Assembly (NCBI RefSeq): GCF_029983815.1
Contig: NZ_JASBYU010000008.1
Span: 14,884-78,883, forward strand
Source of the DNA: Lagierella sp.
Lineage (GTDB): Bacteria > Bacillota > Clostridia > Tissierellales > Peptoniphilaceae
Length of the DNA: 64,000 bases
Reading direction: 5' to 3'
The notes under the pieces were generated by a model that was not told the origin of the DNA, did not search any database, and worked only from the letters and a program-made list of their open reading frames with translations. Positions 43,746-51,912 of the stretch are shown piece after piece. Position numbers and translations under genes: made by a program. Every line of letters begins with the position of its first letter. The first letter of the stretch is position 1.

Positions 43746-43771
43746 AGGGGTGATTTAGTCGCTCCTTTTTT
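43746..43771 (+). terminator. Terminator in the catalase-tmRNA gap
   Basis: AGGGGTGA (43746-43753) pairs with TCGCTCCT (43759-43766, two G-T pairs), followed by six T. It ends transcripts from the small gene at 43446 or from an unrecognised transcript. Confidence 0.6.
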
Positions 43772-43844
43772 ACTTGTATTTCTACCAACTGTTTTTATAC
43801 GAATAGAGGCTTAGATAGACTACAAATATAAATGGTATAAGAAA

Positions 43845-43868
43845 AGAACGGTTATTTTAAACCGTTCT
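43845..43868 (-). terminator. Terminator of the tmRNA gene
   Basis: AGAACGGTT (43845-43853) and AACCGTTCT (43860-43868) form a perfect nine-base stem. On the minus strand a T-rich tail (TTTCTT) follows. Confidence 0.7.
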
Positions 43869-43888
43869 AAATTTCTTTATAATCAATA

Positions 43889-44004
43889 GATTTCTGTTAG
43901 GTGATGGTGGCAATCGAATCTTAGCCAATCAGCTCTCCCTTTGGTCGGCTTCTTGGAGATTCTTTGCACGCAACCTACGACGAAATCGAAGATTTCTGTT
44001 AGGT
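43889..44004. repeat. Direct repeat next to the tmRNA 3' end, att-like
   Basis: GATTTCTGTTAGGT occurs at 43889-43902 and again at 43991-44004, immediately next to the tmRNA CCA end. After each copy comes TGGTGG (directly or two bases later) and then a TCGAA string, so the distal copy looks like a partial duplicate of the tmRNA terminus. Genes for tmRNA are common integration sites, so this may be a scar of a lost element. The roughly 90 bases between the copies hold no gene. Confidence 0.45.
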
Positions 44005-44353
44005 TGGTGGAGATGAGGAGAGTCGAACTCCTGTCCGAAAATACATCCAAGGGAAACTCTCCGAGCGCAGCTTATTGTATTTTATTCCCTAATGTACTAA
44101 ACAACAAGCAAGTACATACAATAGGTAGTTTCTAATACTAAGGTTGAGCCGAAACCCTCTCAACCCAGGGTCTCGCTAAGTTTGAAGTCAGGTTCTAGAC
44201 TGCGAGAAAGCTAGAACGGACTACTACCTTTATTAGGCAGCTAATGCTAAATTATCTTCAGCGTTTATATTTTTTTGTCCTTTTTTTACGTTTTTAGACG
44301 AAAACGGCTCGCTATTCCAAATTCAGTATCCCCGTCGAAACCAGGTCATCCCC
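44005..44353 (-). ncRNA. ssrA: Transfer-messenger RNA (tmRNA)
   Basis: tmRNA rescues stalled ribosomes and tags their products for proteolysis. On the minus strand it begins GGGGATGACCTGGTTTCGAC and ends with the tRNA-like TTCGACTC arm and an encoded CCA (44005-44007). The tag frame ends at 44236, just before TAATAA stops, and reads ...NINAEDNLALAA. The resume codon is probably GGA at 44278-44280, giving the tag (A)GQKNINAEDNLALAA, though this start is uncertain. The length of 349 bases is typical of a one-piece tmRNA. Confidence 0.96.
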
Positions 44354-44388
44354 AAATAAATTTTTACTATTAAGTTTTTGTGTAATAA

Positions 44389-44448
44389 ACCAATCCTGTT
44401 TTAGGGGATTGGTAAGATTATTATAACTCCAAAGTCAGTAAAAGTCAA
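44389..44448 (-). promoter_or_regulatory. tmRNA promoter and precursor 5' hairpin
   Basis: On the minus strand TTGACT (44448-44443) and TATAAT (44425-44420) are exactly 17 bases apart. The start near 44413 gives a 60-base 5' leader. Its first bases form a hairpin (ACCAATCC 44389-44396 with GGATTGGT 44406-44413). RNase P would remove this leader. Confidence 0.75.
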
Positions 44449-44508
44449 TGTTTAGAATTTTCATTAATTGGCTACTTAATATATAATAGGACATATATGG
44501 AGGGTTTT

Positions 44509-47151
44509 ATGAAAGGTAAGTTTATGATAATCGACGGCTCTAGTTTAATCTTTAGAGCTTTTTATGCAATAAGAAATTTAACTACAAAAGACGGCATCTA
44601 TACCAATGGTGTTTATGGATTTTTAACCATGTATTATAAGGCGATTGAAATGTATAATCCAGATTACATTTGTGTGGTATTGGATAAGTCTGGTCCGGTT
44701 TTCAGGGTTGAAGACTATAAGGACTATAAGGCCAATAGGGACAAGGCTCCTTCAGAATTGTCCTCTCAATTTGGAATCCTTAAAGATATTTTACAGGCCA
44801 TGAATGTTTGCTATGAAGAAGAGACTGGGTTTGAGGCTGATGACATTGCTGGAACTCTTTCAAAGCGCGCCTTTAAAGAGGGATATGAAGTCTTATTGGT
44901 AACTGGGGACAGAGACTACCTTCAACTAATCAACAAGGGAGTCAGAGTCTTATTGACGGTAAAGGGAATAAGTCAAACTGAAAATTATGATGAAGAAAAA
45001 GTAATGGAGAAGTACGGACTTGTGCCAAAAGAGCTTATCGATGTAAAGGGCTTGATGGGAGACTCTTCCGACAATATTCCCGGAGTTCCAGGTGTGGGAG
45101 AAAAGACCGCTTTAAAGCTTATAAAGGAATATAAATCCATAGAAAATGTTTATGAAAATCTGGAAAATATATCAGGTAAGGCTTTAAAGAGAAATCTTGA
45201 AGAAAATAAAAATATGGCATTTCTAAGTAAAAAGTTAGGTACTATCTTTACAGAGGTTCCATTGAAGAGAGACCTTGAAGACTATAGAGTTGCAAAGCCC
45301 CAATATGAAAAACTTCAAGAAATATTTGAAAGGCTGGAGTTTAACACCTTTTTAAAGGAGCTTCCAGGAAAGGAAGTAGAGTATGAAAAGGACTTTAATG
45401 GTGTTAGGGTTGAAAGTTCTGAAAATCTAATCAAGCTTTTGAAGGGTGAGACGACCATAAGTTTTCACATGTTCTATAATGGAGACAATTATATCCATAG
45501 TAAGCCAGAGTACATTGGTTTTAAAGGTGAAAACAAAGATGATGTATATGTTTTAGCTCTTAAGACTGAAGAAGATTTAAATGAGCTTAAAGACCTTTTT
45601 GAAGATTCGAATATAACTCTTTTAAGCTACCACATAAAGTCTGATCTATATTATTTACTCAGAAATGGTATCAAGATAGACTTTAAGTATGAAGATATCT
45701 CCATAATGGAGTATTTGATAGACCCTTCTAAAACAAACTATCAACTTTATAAAACAGCTAAGGAGTTCTTGGATAGAAATATTAAATCCAGTGAAGAAGT
45801 CTTTGGAAAAGGAGCCAAGAGAAAGGATCTTGACGAAGTTGATTCAAAGGTTTTAGATAAATATATCGCAAGTTTTATAACTCTATGTGAAGACTTGAGA
45901 AAACCTCTTTTAGAAATCATCGAAGAGAGAAATATGCAAGAGCTTTTTTACAATATTGAAAACCCATTAATTCTCGTTTTGGCTGAAATGGAAAATACTG
46001 GATTTAAGGTAAGTAAAGAATATCTTGAAAAGCTTGGTGATATCTTTAATGGGGAAATTGAAGGCTTAGAGAAGGATATTTACAATGACGCAGGAGAGAA
46101 GTTCAATATAAATAGTCCAAAACAATTGGGTGTAATACTATTTGAAAAATTGGAACTTCCTGTTATCAAGAGGACTAAGACTGGTTACTCTACCAATGTG
46201 GAGGTCTTGGAAAAACTTAGGGAAGAACACGGGATAATAGATAAGATTTTAAGGTTTAGGACGATAAAAAAACTTCAGTCCACCTATGTTGAAGGACTGT
46301 TAAAGCTTATTTCTGAGGATGGAAGGATCCATTCTACATTTACTCAAACCATAGCTGTAACGGGACGTATAAGTTCTATTGATCCAAATTTACAAAATAT
46401 TCCTATAAGAAGTGAAGAGGGACGTCTAATTAGAAAGGCCTTTATTTCCGAGGATGAGAAGACCTTGGTAGATGCGGACTACTCTCAAATTGAACTTAGA
46501 GTACTGGCTCATTTAGCTAAAGACGAGGTTATGCTAAATTCCTTCAAGGAGGGTGTGGATATTCATACTAAGACCGCTTCGGAAGTGTTTAATGTGGACT
46601 TGGACAAGGTAACGCCTTTAGATAGGTCCAATGCTAAGGCTGTAAACTTTGGAATAGTGTATGGTATTGGAGACTTTAGTCTTTCCCAGGATTTGAATAT
46701 TACTAGGAAAGAGGCTAGGGCCTATATCGACAACTATCTAAAGACCTATAGCGGAATTAAGGAGTATATGGATAATATTGTGGAAGAAGGCAAGGAAAAG
46801 GGATATGTTCATACGATTATGAATCGAAGAAGATATGTCCCAGAACTTAAATCAAAGAACTACAATATTAGGGGATTTGGTGAAAGAATCGCATTAAATA
46901 CTCCGATTCAAGGTTCTGCTGCGGATATTATTAAGATTGCTATGATTGAAGTTTACAATAAATTAAGAGAGAGAAAATTAAAGAGTAGGTTAGTTCTTCA
47001 AGTACATGACGAACTCATTGTGGAAGCTGAAAATGACGAACTTGAAGAGGTTAGAGAACTACTCCAAGAAACAATGGAAAATGCTGTGAAGCTTGATGTG
47101 GACTTAAAGGTTGATATTAGTACAGGAAAGAGCTGGTATGAGTCTAAATAA
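44509..47151 (+). CDS. polA: DNA polymerase I
   Basis: The 880-residue enzyme fills gaps and removes RNA primers. The N-terminal 5'-nuclease domain (1-290) has acidic sites such as IIDGSSLIFRAFYA, TGDRDYLQL and GDSSDNIPGVPG. The polymerase domain (from about 480) has DADYSQIELR, NFGIVYGIG and QVHDELIVEA. The 3'-5' exonuclease domain is kept as a fold, but the DxE motif is lost: the strand near 315-322 reads TTISFHMF. Proofreading is therefore probably absent, as in Bacillus Pol I. The ATG at 44509 follows GGAGGG. coaE starts inside its 3' end. Confidence 0.95.
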   Translation: MKGKFMIIDGSSLIFRAFYAIRNLTTKDGIYTNGVYGFLTMYYKAIEMYNPDYICVVLDKSGPVFRVEDYKDYKANRDKAPSELSSQFGILKDILQAMNVCYEEETGFEADDIAGTLSKRAFKEGYEVLLVTGDRDYLQLINKGVRVLLTVKGISQTENYDEEKVMEKYGLVPKELIDVKGLMGDSSDNIPGVPGVGEKTALKLIKEYKSIENVYENLENISGKALKRNLEENKNMAFLSKKLGTIFTEVPLKRDLEDYRVAKPQYEKLQEIFERLEFNTFLKELPGKEVEYEKDFNGVRVESSENLIKLLKGETTISFHMFYNGDNYIHSKPEYIGFKGENKDDVYVLALKTEEDLNELKDLFEDSNITLLSYHIKSDLYYLLRNGIKIDFKYEDISIMEYLIDPSKTNYQLYKTAKEFLDRNIKSSEEVFGKGAKRKDLDEVDSKVLDKYIASFITLCEDLRKPLLEIIEERNMQELFYNIENPLILVLAEMENTGFKVSKEYLEKLGDIFNGEIEGLEKDIYNDAGEKFNINSPKQLGVILFEKLELPVIKRTKTGYSTNVEVLEKLREEHGIIDKILRFRTIKKLQSTYVEGLLKLISEDGRIHSTFTQTIAVTGRISSIDPNLQNIPIRSEEGRLIRKAFISEDEKTLVDADYSQIELRVLAHLAKDEVMLNSFKEGVDIHTKTASEVFNVDLDKVTPLDRSNAKAVNFGIVYGIGDFSLSQDLNITRKEARAYIDNYLKTYSGIKEYMDNIVEEGKEKGYVHTIMNRRRYVPELKSKNYNIRGFGERIALNTPIQGSAADIIKIAMIEVYNKLRERKLKSRLVLQVHDELIVEAENDELEEVRELLQETMENAVKLDVDLKVDISTGKSWYESK

Positions 47152-47746
47152 TAGGATATTTGTCATTACAGGTGGGATTTCCTCCGGGAAGTCCTCAGTA
47201 ATGAAAATTATTGAAAAAAGAGGTTTCAAAACCTATAGTAGCGATAAAATCGTCCATAATCTTTACGAGGATAGGTATATGAAAGAGTCCATAAAAGAAA
47301 TATTTCCAGAAGAGGAAATTTTCAACTTAGATGGCTCTTTAAATAGAAAAAAATTGGGAGAGATTGTATTTAGTGATACAAAAAGAAGGGTAGAGCTTGA
47401 AAAACTCGTTCACCCAATGGTTGTTAACAAGATTATTTCTACTGTAAAGAAAAGTGAAAATGAATCCTTGTTTTTTGAAATACCCCTCTACTCAAAAGTA
47501 GAGGATATTTTACTAAATAGTTTAGATTATGATATAATTTCTGTTGATTGTAATAGAGATATTCAATTAAAAAGGCTACAGGAGAGACAGAGAATCACTC
47601 TTGAAGAGGCTGAAAAAATTATTCTTGTAAATGATACTTGGAGAAAATTTAAAAAGGTACCTTTAAGAATAATATGGAATAATGGTACAATAGAAGAGCT
47701 TCAAGAGAAGGTAGAACTCTTTTTAATAGAGGAGAATTTGATATGA
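47138..47746 (+). CDS. coaE: Dephospho-CoA kinase
   Basis: CoaE performs the last step of coenzyme A synthesis. The 202-residue protein has the P-loop GGISSGKSSV (about 12-21), YSSDKIVHNLY for the acceptor site, HPMV, and the lid RLQERQRITLEEA. The ATG at 47138 lies 14 bases inside polA, read in another frame. The polA-coaE order is common in Firmicutes. The slt gene starts four bases before its stop, so the three form one operon. Confidence 0.9.
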   Translation: MSLNNRIFVITGGISSGKSSVMKIIEKRGFKTYSSDKIVHNLYEDRYMKESIKEIFPEEEIFNLDGSLNRKKLGEIVFSDTKRRVELEKLVHPMVVNKIISTVKKSENESLFFEIPLYSKVEDILLNSLDYDIISVDCNRDIQLKRLQERQRITLEEAEKIILVNDTWRKFKKVPLRIIWNNGTIEELQEKVELFLIEENLI

Positions 47747-48384
47747 AATTTTTAAAAGGCTTATTAAAATTATTAGTTGCACTTTTAATCCTTGGAATAA
47801 TTGCATCCTTTGCAGTGGTTTCCTATGGAAGTTCAACAAGGCCTGTAAAATATGTGGAGGAAGTCACAAAATATAGTGAAGAGTATGGCGTTGACCCGTT
47901 ATTGGTCATGTCCGTTATAAAGGTGGAAAGTAATTTCAATACTTCTGCTAAATCCCACATGAATGCTATTGGACTTATGCAACTTATACCTAAGACCAGT
48001 CAATGGATTTGTGAGAAGATGGGAATAGAGTATTCTGAAGATATGCTTCAAGATCCAGAAACCAATATAAAACTTGGAACCTACTATCTTGCATATTTGA
48101 TAAATCATTTTGGAGACACGGATCTTGCAATCATCGCTTACAATGGCGGAATGGGAAATGTTCAAGAATGGTTGGATCAGGGAATCATTGGAAAAGCTGG
48201 TAAAGGCTTTGAAAACATCCCCATTGATGAAGCTAGGTACTATGATGTTAAAGTTAAGAGGAACTATGAAGTCTACAAGACCTTCTATGAGGATGTAGAA
48301 CTTAAAGATGGTATGCATAAGGAGCCAAAGGTTTGGTTTTCAAATTATTTTAGACAGACAAAGGAGTTCTTAAGAGACTTTTAA
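47743..48384 (+). CDS. Membrane-anchored lytic transglycosylase (SLT domain)
   Basis: The 213-residue protein has an N-terminal membrane anchor or uncleaved signal (about 5-28) and then a Slt70-like lysozyme-fold domain. The catalytic Glu62 lies in VIKVESNF. The family blocks AIGLMQLIPKTS and IIAYNGGMGNVQ follow. It cleaves peptidoglycan between MurNAc and GlcNAc on the outside of the cell. The gene overlaps coaE by four bases. A tRNA follows eight bases after the stop. Confidence 0.92.
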   Translation: MKFLKGLLKLLVALLILGIIASFAVVSYGSSTRPVKYVEEVTKYSEEYGVDPLLVMSVIKVESNFNTSAKSHMNAIGLMQLIPKTSQWICEKMGIEYSEDMLQDPETNIKLGTYYLAYLINHFGDTDLAIIAYNGGMGNVQEWLDQGIIGKAGKGFENIPIDEARYYDVKVKRNYEVYKTFYEDVELKDGMHKEPKVWFSNYFRQTKEFLRDF

Positions 48385-48391
48385 GAATTTT

Positions 48392-48478
48392 GCAGAGATG
48401 GTGGAATTGGTATACACGCTATCTTGAGGGGGTAGTGGGAATTTTCTCGTGAGGGTTCGAATCCCTTTCTCTGCACCA
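48392..48478 (+). tRNA. tRNA-Leu (anticodon GAG)
   Basis: The acceptor stem GCAGAGA (48392-48398) pairs with TCTCTGC, followed by A and an encoded CCA (48476-48478). The anticodon loop TTGAGGG gives GAG at 48426-48428, read as Leu for CUC/CUU. A long variable arm, as expected for class II tRNAs, and the T loop GGTTCGAATCC are visible. Confidence 0.95.
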
Positions 48479-48562
48479 ATTACCTACAAAGTGGTCGTTT
48501 TTAAAATGCAGTTCTATTTGGTTCTTGAAAGGTAATTACAAAAGTGGTAAATAATAGGATTT

Positions 48563-48606
48563 GACGTTTTTCATATTGAAAGATATATGTAAAACGTCTT
48601 TTTTTG
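48563..48606 (+). terminator. Terminator after tRNA-Leu
   Basis: GACGTTTT (48563-48570) pairs with AAAACGTC (48591-48598), followed by seven T. Confidence 0.75.
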
Positions 48607-48810
48607 TAAATCGACATAATTAGAATATTAGGAATTAAAAAAGTCGGATAATAATGCAAGAGAAAGTAAAAGCTAAAAAGAAACTTATATTGATTTTTAC
48701 CAAAGGCTTGAATTAATTTTTTATTTAAAACAATAGAAGAGGACAAAGGCAGGCGTAGTTCTTGTCAAAAAAGTTAAAAATTTTTAAGTTTTTTAGGTTT
48801 AGTATTGTAA

Positions 48811-48846
48811 ATGGGGATTAAAGTTTGAATTAATCCCCGTTTTTTT
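48811..48846 (+). terminator. Second terminator upstream of the rnf operon
   Basis: GGGGATTAA (48813-48821) and TTAATCCCC (48830-48838) form a perfect stem followed by a T run. No gene is seen between it and the previous terminator (48607-48810), so it may end an unrecognised RNA or act as a back-up. Confidence 0.8.
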
Positions 48847-48869
48847 GTAAAATTTATTTGAGTAAACTA

Positions 48870-48878
48870 TGTTATAAT
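48870..48878 (+). promoter_or_regulatory. Extended -10 promoter of the rnf operon
   Basis: TGTTATAAT at 48870-48878 has the TGnTATAAT form. There is no clear -35 box. The leader to rnfC is about 140 bases and contains an interrupted inverted repeat (TTTGACA near 48903, TGTCAAA near 48936) that could be a hairpin or an operator. Confidence 0.5.
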
Positions 48879-49025
48879 AATTTACACGAGAGAAATAAAA
48901 ATTTTGACAAGGGATAGCTAAATAGTTAAGAAGATGTCAAATTTTACTTTCTTTAGAATCAATCAGGTGTGAAACTTAAGGTTTTGAATACTTGATTATG
49001 AAAATAGATGAAAGGTAGGGGTGTT

Positions 49026-50351
49026 ATGAGTAAGATTGAGTTGACCTTTAAGGGTGGAACTCATATGCATGATTTTAAGGAATTGACTAACAAATGTGAA
49101 ATAAAAAATGGTCCTACTCCTGAGAAAGTATATATTGCCCTTCACCAACATACTGGGGTACCTTGTACTCCATTGGTTAAGGTTGGCGATGAGGTGAAGA
49201 TGGGGCAAAAGATCGGAGAAGCACCAGGAACTATCACAGCTCCTGTTCATGCCAGCGTTTCTGGCAAAGTGGTGGAGATTAAAGATTTGACCACTGTTAC
49301 AGGGGTACATACTAAAGCGGTCGTTATTGAGAATGACGGGTTGGATACTGTAGGATATACTCCTTATAATGATGGATATGAAAATTTACAACCAGAAGAG
49401 ATAGTAAGAAGAGTTAAGGAAGCCGGAATTGTCGGTCTTGGAGGAGCAGGTTTTCCTACTCATGTGAAAATAAGCACAAAGCCGGAGGACAAAATCGACT
49501 TTGTTCTTGTAAATGGTGCTGAATGTGAGCCTTATTTGACAAGTGACCAAAAAACCATGGAGAAATTTCCGGAAAAAGTGGTAAATGGCTTGAGAATTGT
49601 CATGAGGGCTATGGGGGCGAAAAAAGGTTTTATCGGTATAGAATCCAATAAGCCAGATGCTATCAGACTTATAGATGAAGCATGTAAGAAATTTGATGAT
49701 GTTGAGGTTTCTGTGTTAAAGACAAAGTACCCTCAGGGTGATCAAAGAAGGTTGATAGACTCCATATTGAAAATGAAGATGCCTTCTTCTACCAGAAGTA
49801 CTACTGAAGGGGTACAAGTTATTAACTCCAGTACTGCAGCTGCAATTTATGAAGCGGTTATTGAAGGAAAACCATTATATGAAAAGGTGATTACTGTAAC
49901 TGGTTCTTCTATTAACGAGCCTTCTAATTTACTTGTGAAGGTTGGAACTCCAATTAATGAAATCTTAGATTTTTGTGGTGGAGTGAAAGAAGATGTTGGA
50001 AAGGTAATTATCGGTGGTCCTATGATGGGTGAAAGTCAGTTTACTACTGAACTTCCAACTATAAAAGCCGTAGGTGGAATCCTTGTACTTAATAAGGAAG
50101 AAGCTAAACCTCCTGTCGTTACACCTTGTATTAAATGTGGTAAATGTGTGGACGTATGTCCTATTCATCTAATGCCACTATATCTTCAATTAAATGTTCT
50201 TCATGATAGATTTGAAGAGGCAAGGGACATGTATATTATGGATTGTATAGAATGTGGATCTTGTTCCTATGTTTGCCCTTCTAAGAGACCTTTAATCGAA
50301 GCTATTAGACATGGTAAGAGAGAACTAAGAGCTCAATCAAGTAAAAGATAG
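49026..50351 (+). CDS. rnfC: Rnf complex subunit RnfC
   Basis: RnfC is the peripheral NADH-oxidoreductase subunit of the ferredoxin:NAD+ oxidoreductase that pumps Na+ or H+. The 441-residue protein has an N-terminal barrel-sandwich-like domain (HVGAPVHASVSGKV-type), the Rossmann/FMN-binding section with GLGGAGFPTHVK, an SLBB domain, and two 4Fe-4S motifs near the C-terminus (CIKCGKCVDVCP and CIECGSCSYVCP). The ATG at 49026 follows AGGTAGGGG. It is the first gene of the rnfCDGEAB order typical of Clostridia. Confidence 0.95.
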   Translation: MSKIELTFKGGTHMHDFKELTNKCEIKNGPTPEKVYIALHQHTGVPCTPLVKVGDEVKMGQKIGEAPGTITAPVHASVSGKVVEIKDLTTVTGVHTKAVVIENDGLDTVGYTPYNDGYENLQPEEIVRRVKEAGIVGLGGAGFPTHVKISTKPEDKIDFVLVNGAECEPYLTSDQKTMEKFPEKVVNGLRIVMRAMGAKKGFIGIESNKPDAIRLIDEACKKFDDVEVSVLKTKYPQGDQRRLIDSILKMKMPSSTRSTTEGVQVINSSTAAAIYEAVIEGKPLYEKVITVTGSSINEPSNLLVKVGTPINEILDFCGGVKEDVGKVIIGGPMMGESQFTTELPTIKAVGGILVLNKEEAKPPVVTPCIKCGKCVDVCPIHLMPLYLQLNVLHDRFEEARDMYIMDCIECGSCSYVCPSKRPLIEAIRHGKRELRAQSSKR

Positions 50352-50362
50352 GAGAGAATAAC

Positions 50363-51319
50363 GTGGAGAAGAATTTAAAAAATCAGAATGTTATTGACAA
50401 TCTTCAAGGTAAGTTAGAAGTTTCTGCTATACCTCATATAAGATCTTCAATAACTAGTTCTAAGGTTATGTTAGATGTCATAATAGCTCTTCTACCTGCT
50501 TTTATTGCAGGAATATATTTCTTTGGAATGAGAGCCTTGTTATTATGTCTAGTTTCAGTTGGTTCAGCGGTGTTATCAGAATACGCTTTTGAAAAGTTGA
50601 CCAATAGACCGATTACCGTAGGAGATTTATCGGCGGTGGTTACCGGACTTTTACTTGCGTTTAACGTGCCTGTTACAATGCCATTTTACATGGTAATATT
50701 TGGAAGTATATTTGCTATTATCATTACAAAGCAATTATTTGGTGGAATAGGTGCTAACTTTATGAACCCAGCCCTTGCTGCAAGAGCTGCCCTAATGGCT
50801 TCATGGCCAAAGGAAATGGCTAACTTCGTTGCTCCTGGTGCAGACGCAGTAGCTACAGCAACACCTTTGGCTGGAGGAGAGGTTACACTATTTGATGCCT
50901 TTATAGGAAATATGGGTGGTACTATAGGAGAGGTTTCTGCCATTGCACTACTCATAGGTGGAGCTTATCTTCTAATAAAGAAGGTTATAAGCATAAGAAT
51001 TCCATTGACATATATTTTAACTACGGTGGTTTTTTTATTCCTATTTGGAGTACCTGCCGAAGATCTATTAAAACATGTACTTATCGGCGGTTTGCTTCTT
51101 GGAGCAATCTTTATGGCAACAGATTATGTAACTGTTCCAGTTAGCAAAAAGGGACAGATAATATTTGCCTTTGGCTGTGGTCTTATAACAGCGGCAATCA
51201 GGGTGTTTGGTTCTTTACCAGAAGGAGTTTCCTACTCCATACTAGTGATGAACTGTGCTACACCTCTTATAGAAAAAATGACCATGCCTAAACCTTTCGG
51301 AAGGGGAGGTAAAAAATAA
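50363..51319 (+). CDS. rnfD: Rnf complex subunit RnfD
   Basis: RnfD is a membrane subunit with a covalently bound FMN. The 318-residue protein has about nine membrane segments and the family stretch NPALAARAALMASWP (135-149). The flavin-attachment region reads DAVATATPLAG, so Thr167 is the likely FMN residue. The usual SGAT consensus appears here as A-T-A-T. The start is GTG 50363 with an AGGAGAG site. It overlaps the rnfG start by one base. Confidence 0.93.
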   Translation: MEKNLKNQNVIDNLQGKLEVSAIPHIRSSITSSKVMLDVIIALLPAFIAGIYFFGMRALLLCLVSVGSAVLSEYAFEKLTNRPITVGDLSAVVTGLLLAFNVPVTMPFYMVIFGSIFAIIITKQLFGGIGANFMNPALAARAALMASWPKEMANFVAPGADAVATATPLAGGEVTLFDAFIGNMGGTIGEVSAIALLIGGAYLLIKKVISIRIPLTYILTTVVFLFLFGVPAEDLLKHVLIGGLLLGAIFMATDYVTVPVSKKGQIIFAFGCGLITAAIRVFGSLPEGVSYSILVMNCATPLIEKMTMPKPFGRGGKK

Positions 51320-51903
51320 TGAAAAAGATTGTAACTTTAGCAGCTAAATTATTTATAATCACTGCAGTTGCTACAGCTTGTCTTTCAATTGTCAATGGTT
51401 TTACAGCTCCGATAGTTGAAACCAGGGCAAAAGAACAATATAAGATGTCTATGGAAGAAGTCTTTAAAGAAGCTGATGATTTTAAATCCTTAGAAGAAGT
51501 GGATAAGGACAAGTTTAACAAGATAGTAGAAGATAATGAAAACATTGAAGATATTGTAATAGCGTCAAAGGGCGGAACAGAGATAGGATACGTTTTTAAA
51601 ACTATTGGAAAAGGTGGTTACGGCGGACCTATTAAATTCGTAGTTGGAGTCGATAGCGACTCTAATATCGTAGGATATAAGGTTTTAGAATCCTCTGAAA
51701 CTAAGGGATTTGGTTCTCAGGTTGCAGAAGAGCCATTTATATCCTCAGTTGTTGGAAAGAGTATGGCAGAAGAGATGACTAGAGCGGACAATCCTTCTAA
51801 GGAAAATGAAATTCAAGCAATCTCCGGAACTACCATTTCAGTTAAGGCCATACTAAATGGTTTAAACGGTGCTGTTAAAGCATTGGCAGAGTTGAGAGGA
51901 TAG
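51319..51903 (+). CDS. rnfG: Rnf complex subunit RnfG
   Basis: RnfG is anchored by one helix (about 8-27) and carries covalent FMN on the outer face. The 194-residue protein has an FMN-binding domain with GYGGPIKFVVGVD and ETKGFGSQV. The flavinylation motif S169-G-T-T172 varies from SGAT at the third position but keeps the acceptor Thr172. The ApbE-type flavin transferase it needs is not in the window. GGGGAGG precedes the ATG. Confidence 0.93.
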   Translation: MKKIVTLAAKLFIITAVATACLSIVNGFTAPIVETRAKEQYKMSMEEVFKEADDFKSLEEVDKDKFNKIVEDNENIEDIVIASKGGTEIGYVFKTIGKGGYGGPIKFVVGVDSDSNIVGYKVLESSETKGFGSQVAEEPFISSVVGKSMAEEMTRADNPSKENEIQAISGTTISVKAILNGLNGAVKALAELRG

Positions 51904-51912
51904 GGGGATAAG

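Noticed and set aside
43658..43759. A 33-codon frame (MARTLLMDCC...) after the 45-residue gene
   Set aside because: It has no ribosome binding site, runs into the terminator hairpin at 43746 and matches no family.
43941..44135. A 64-residue plus-strand frame across the tmRNA region
   Set aside because: It is antisense to the tmRNA gene and has no ribosome site, so it is a chance frame.
48655..48717. A 20-codon plus-strand frame (MQEKVKAKKK...)
   Set aside because: Very short, no ribosome site and no conservation signal visible.
48501..48746. An 81-residue minus-strand frame upstream of the rnf operon
   Set aside because: It has no ribosome site, crosses a terminator hairpin, and its Phe/Ile-rich sequence looks like AT-rich noise.
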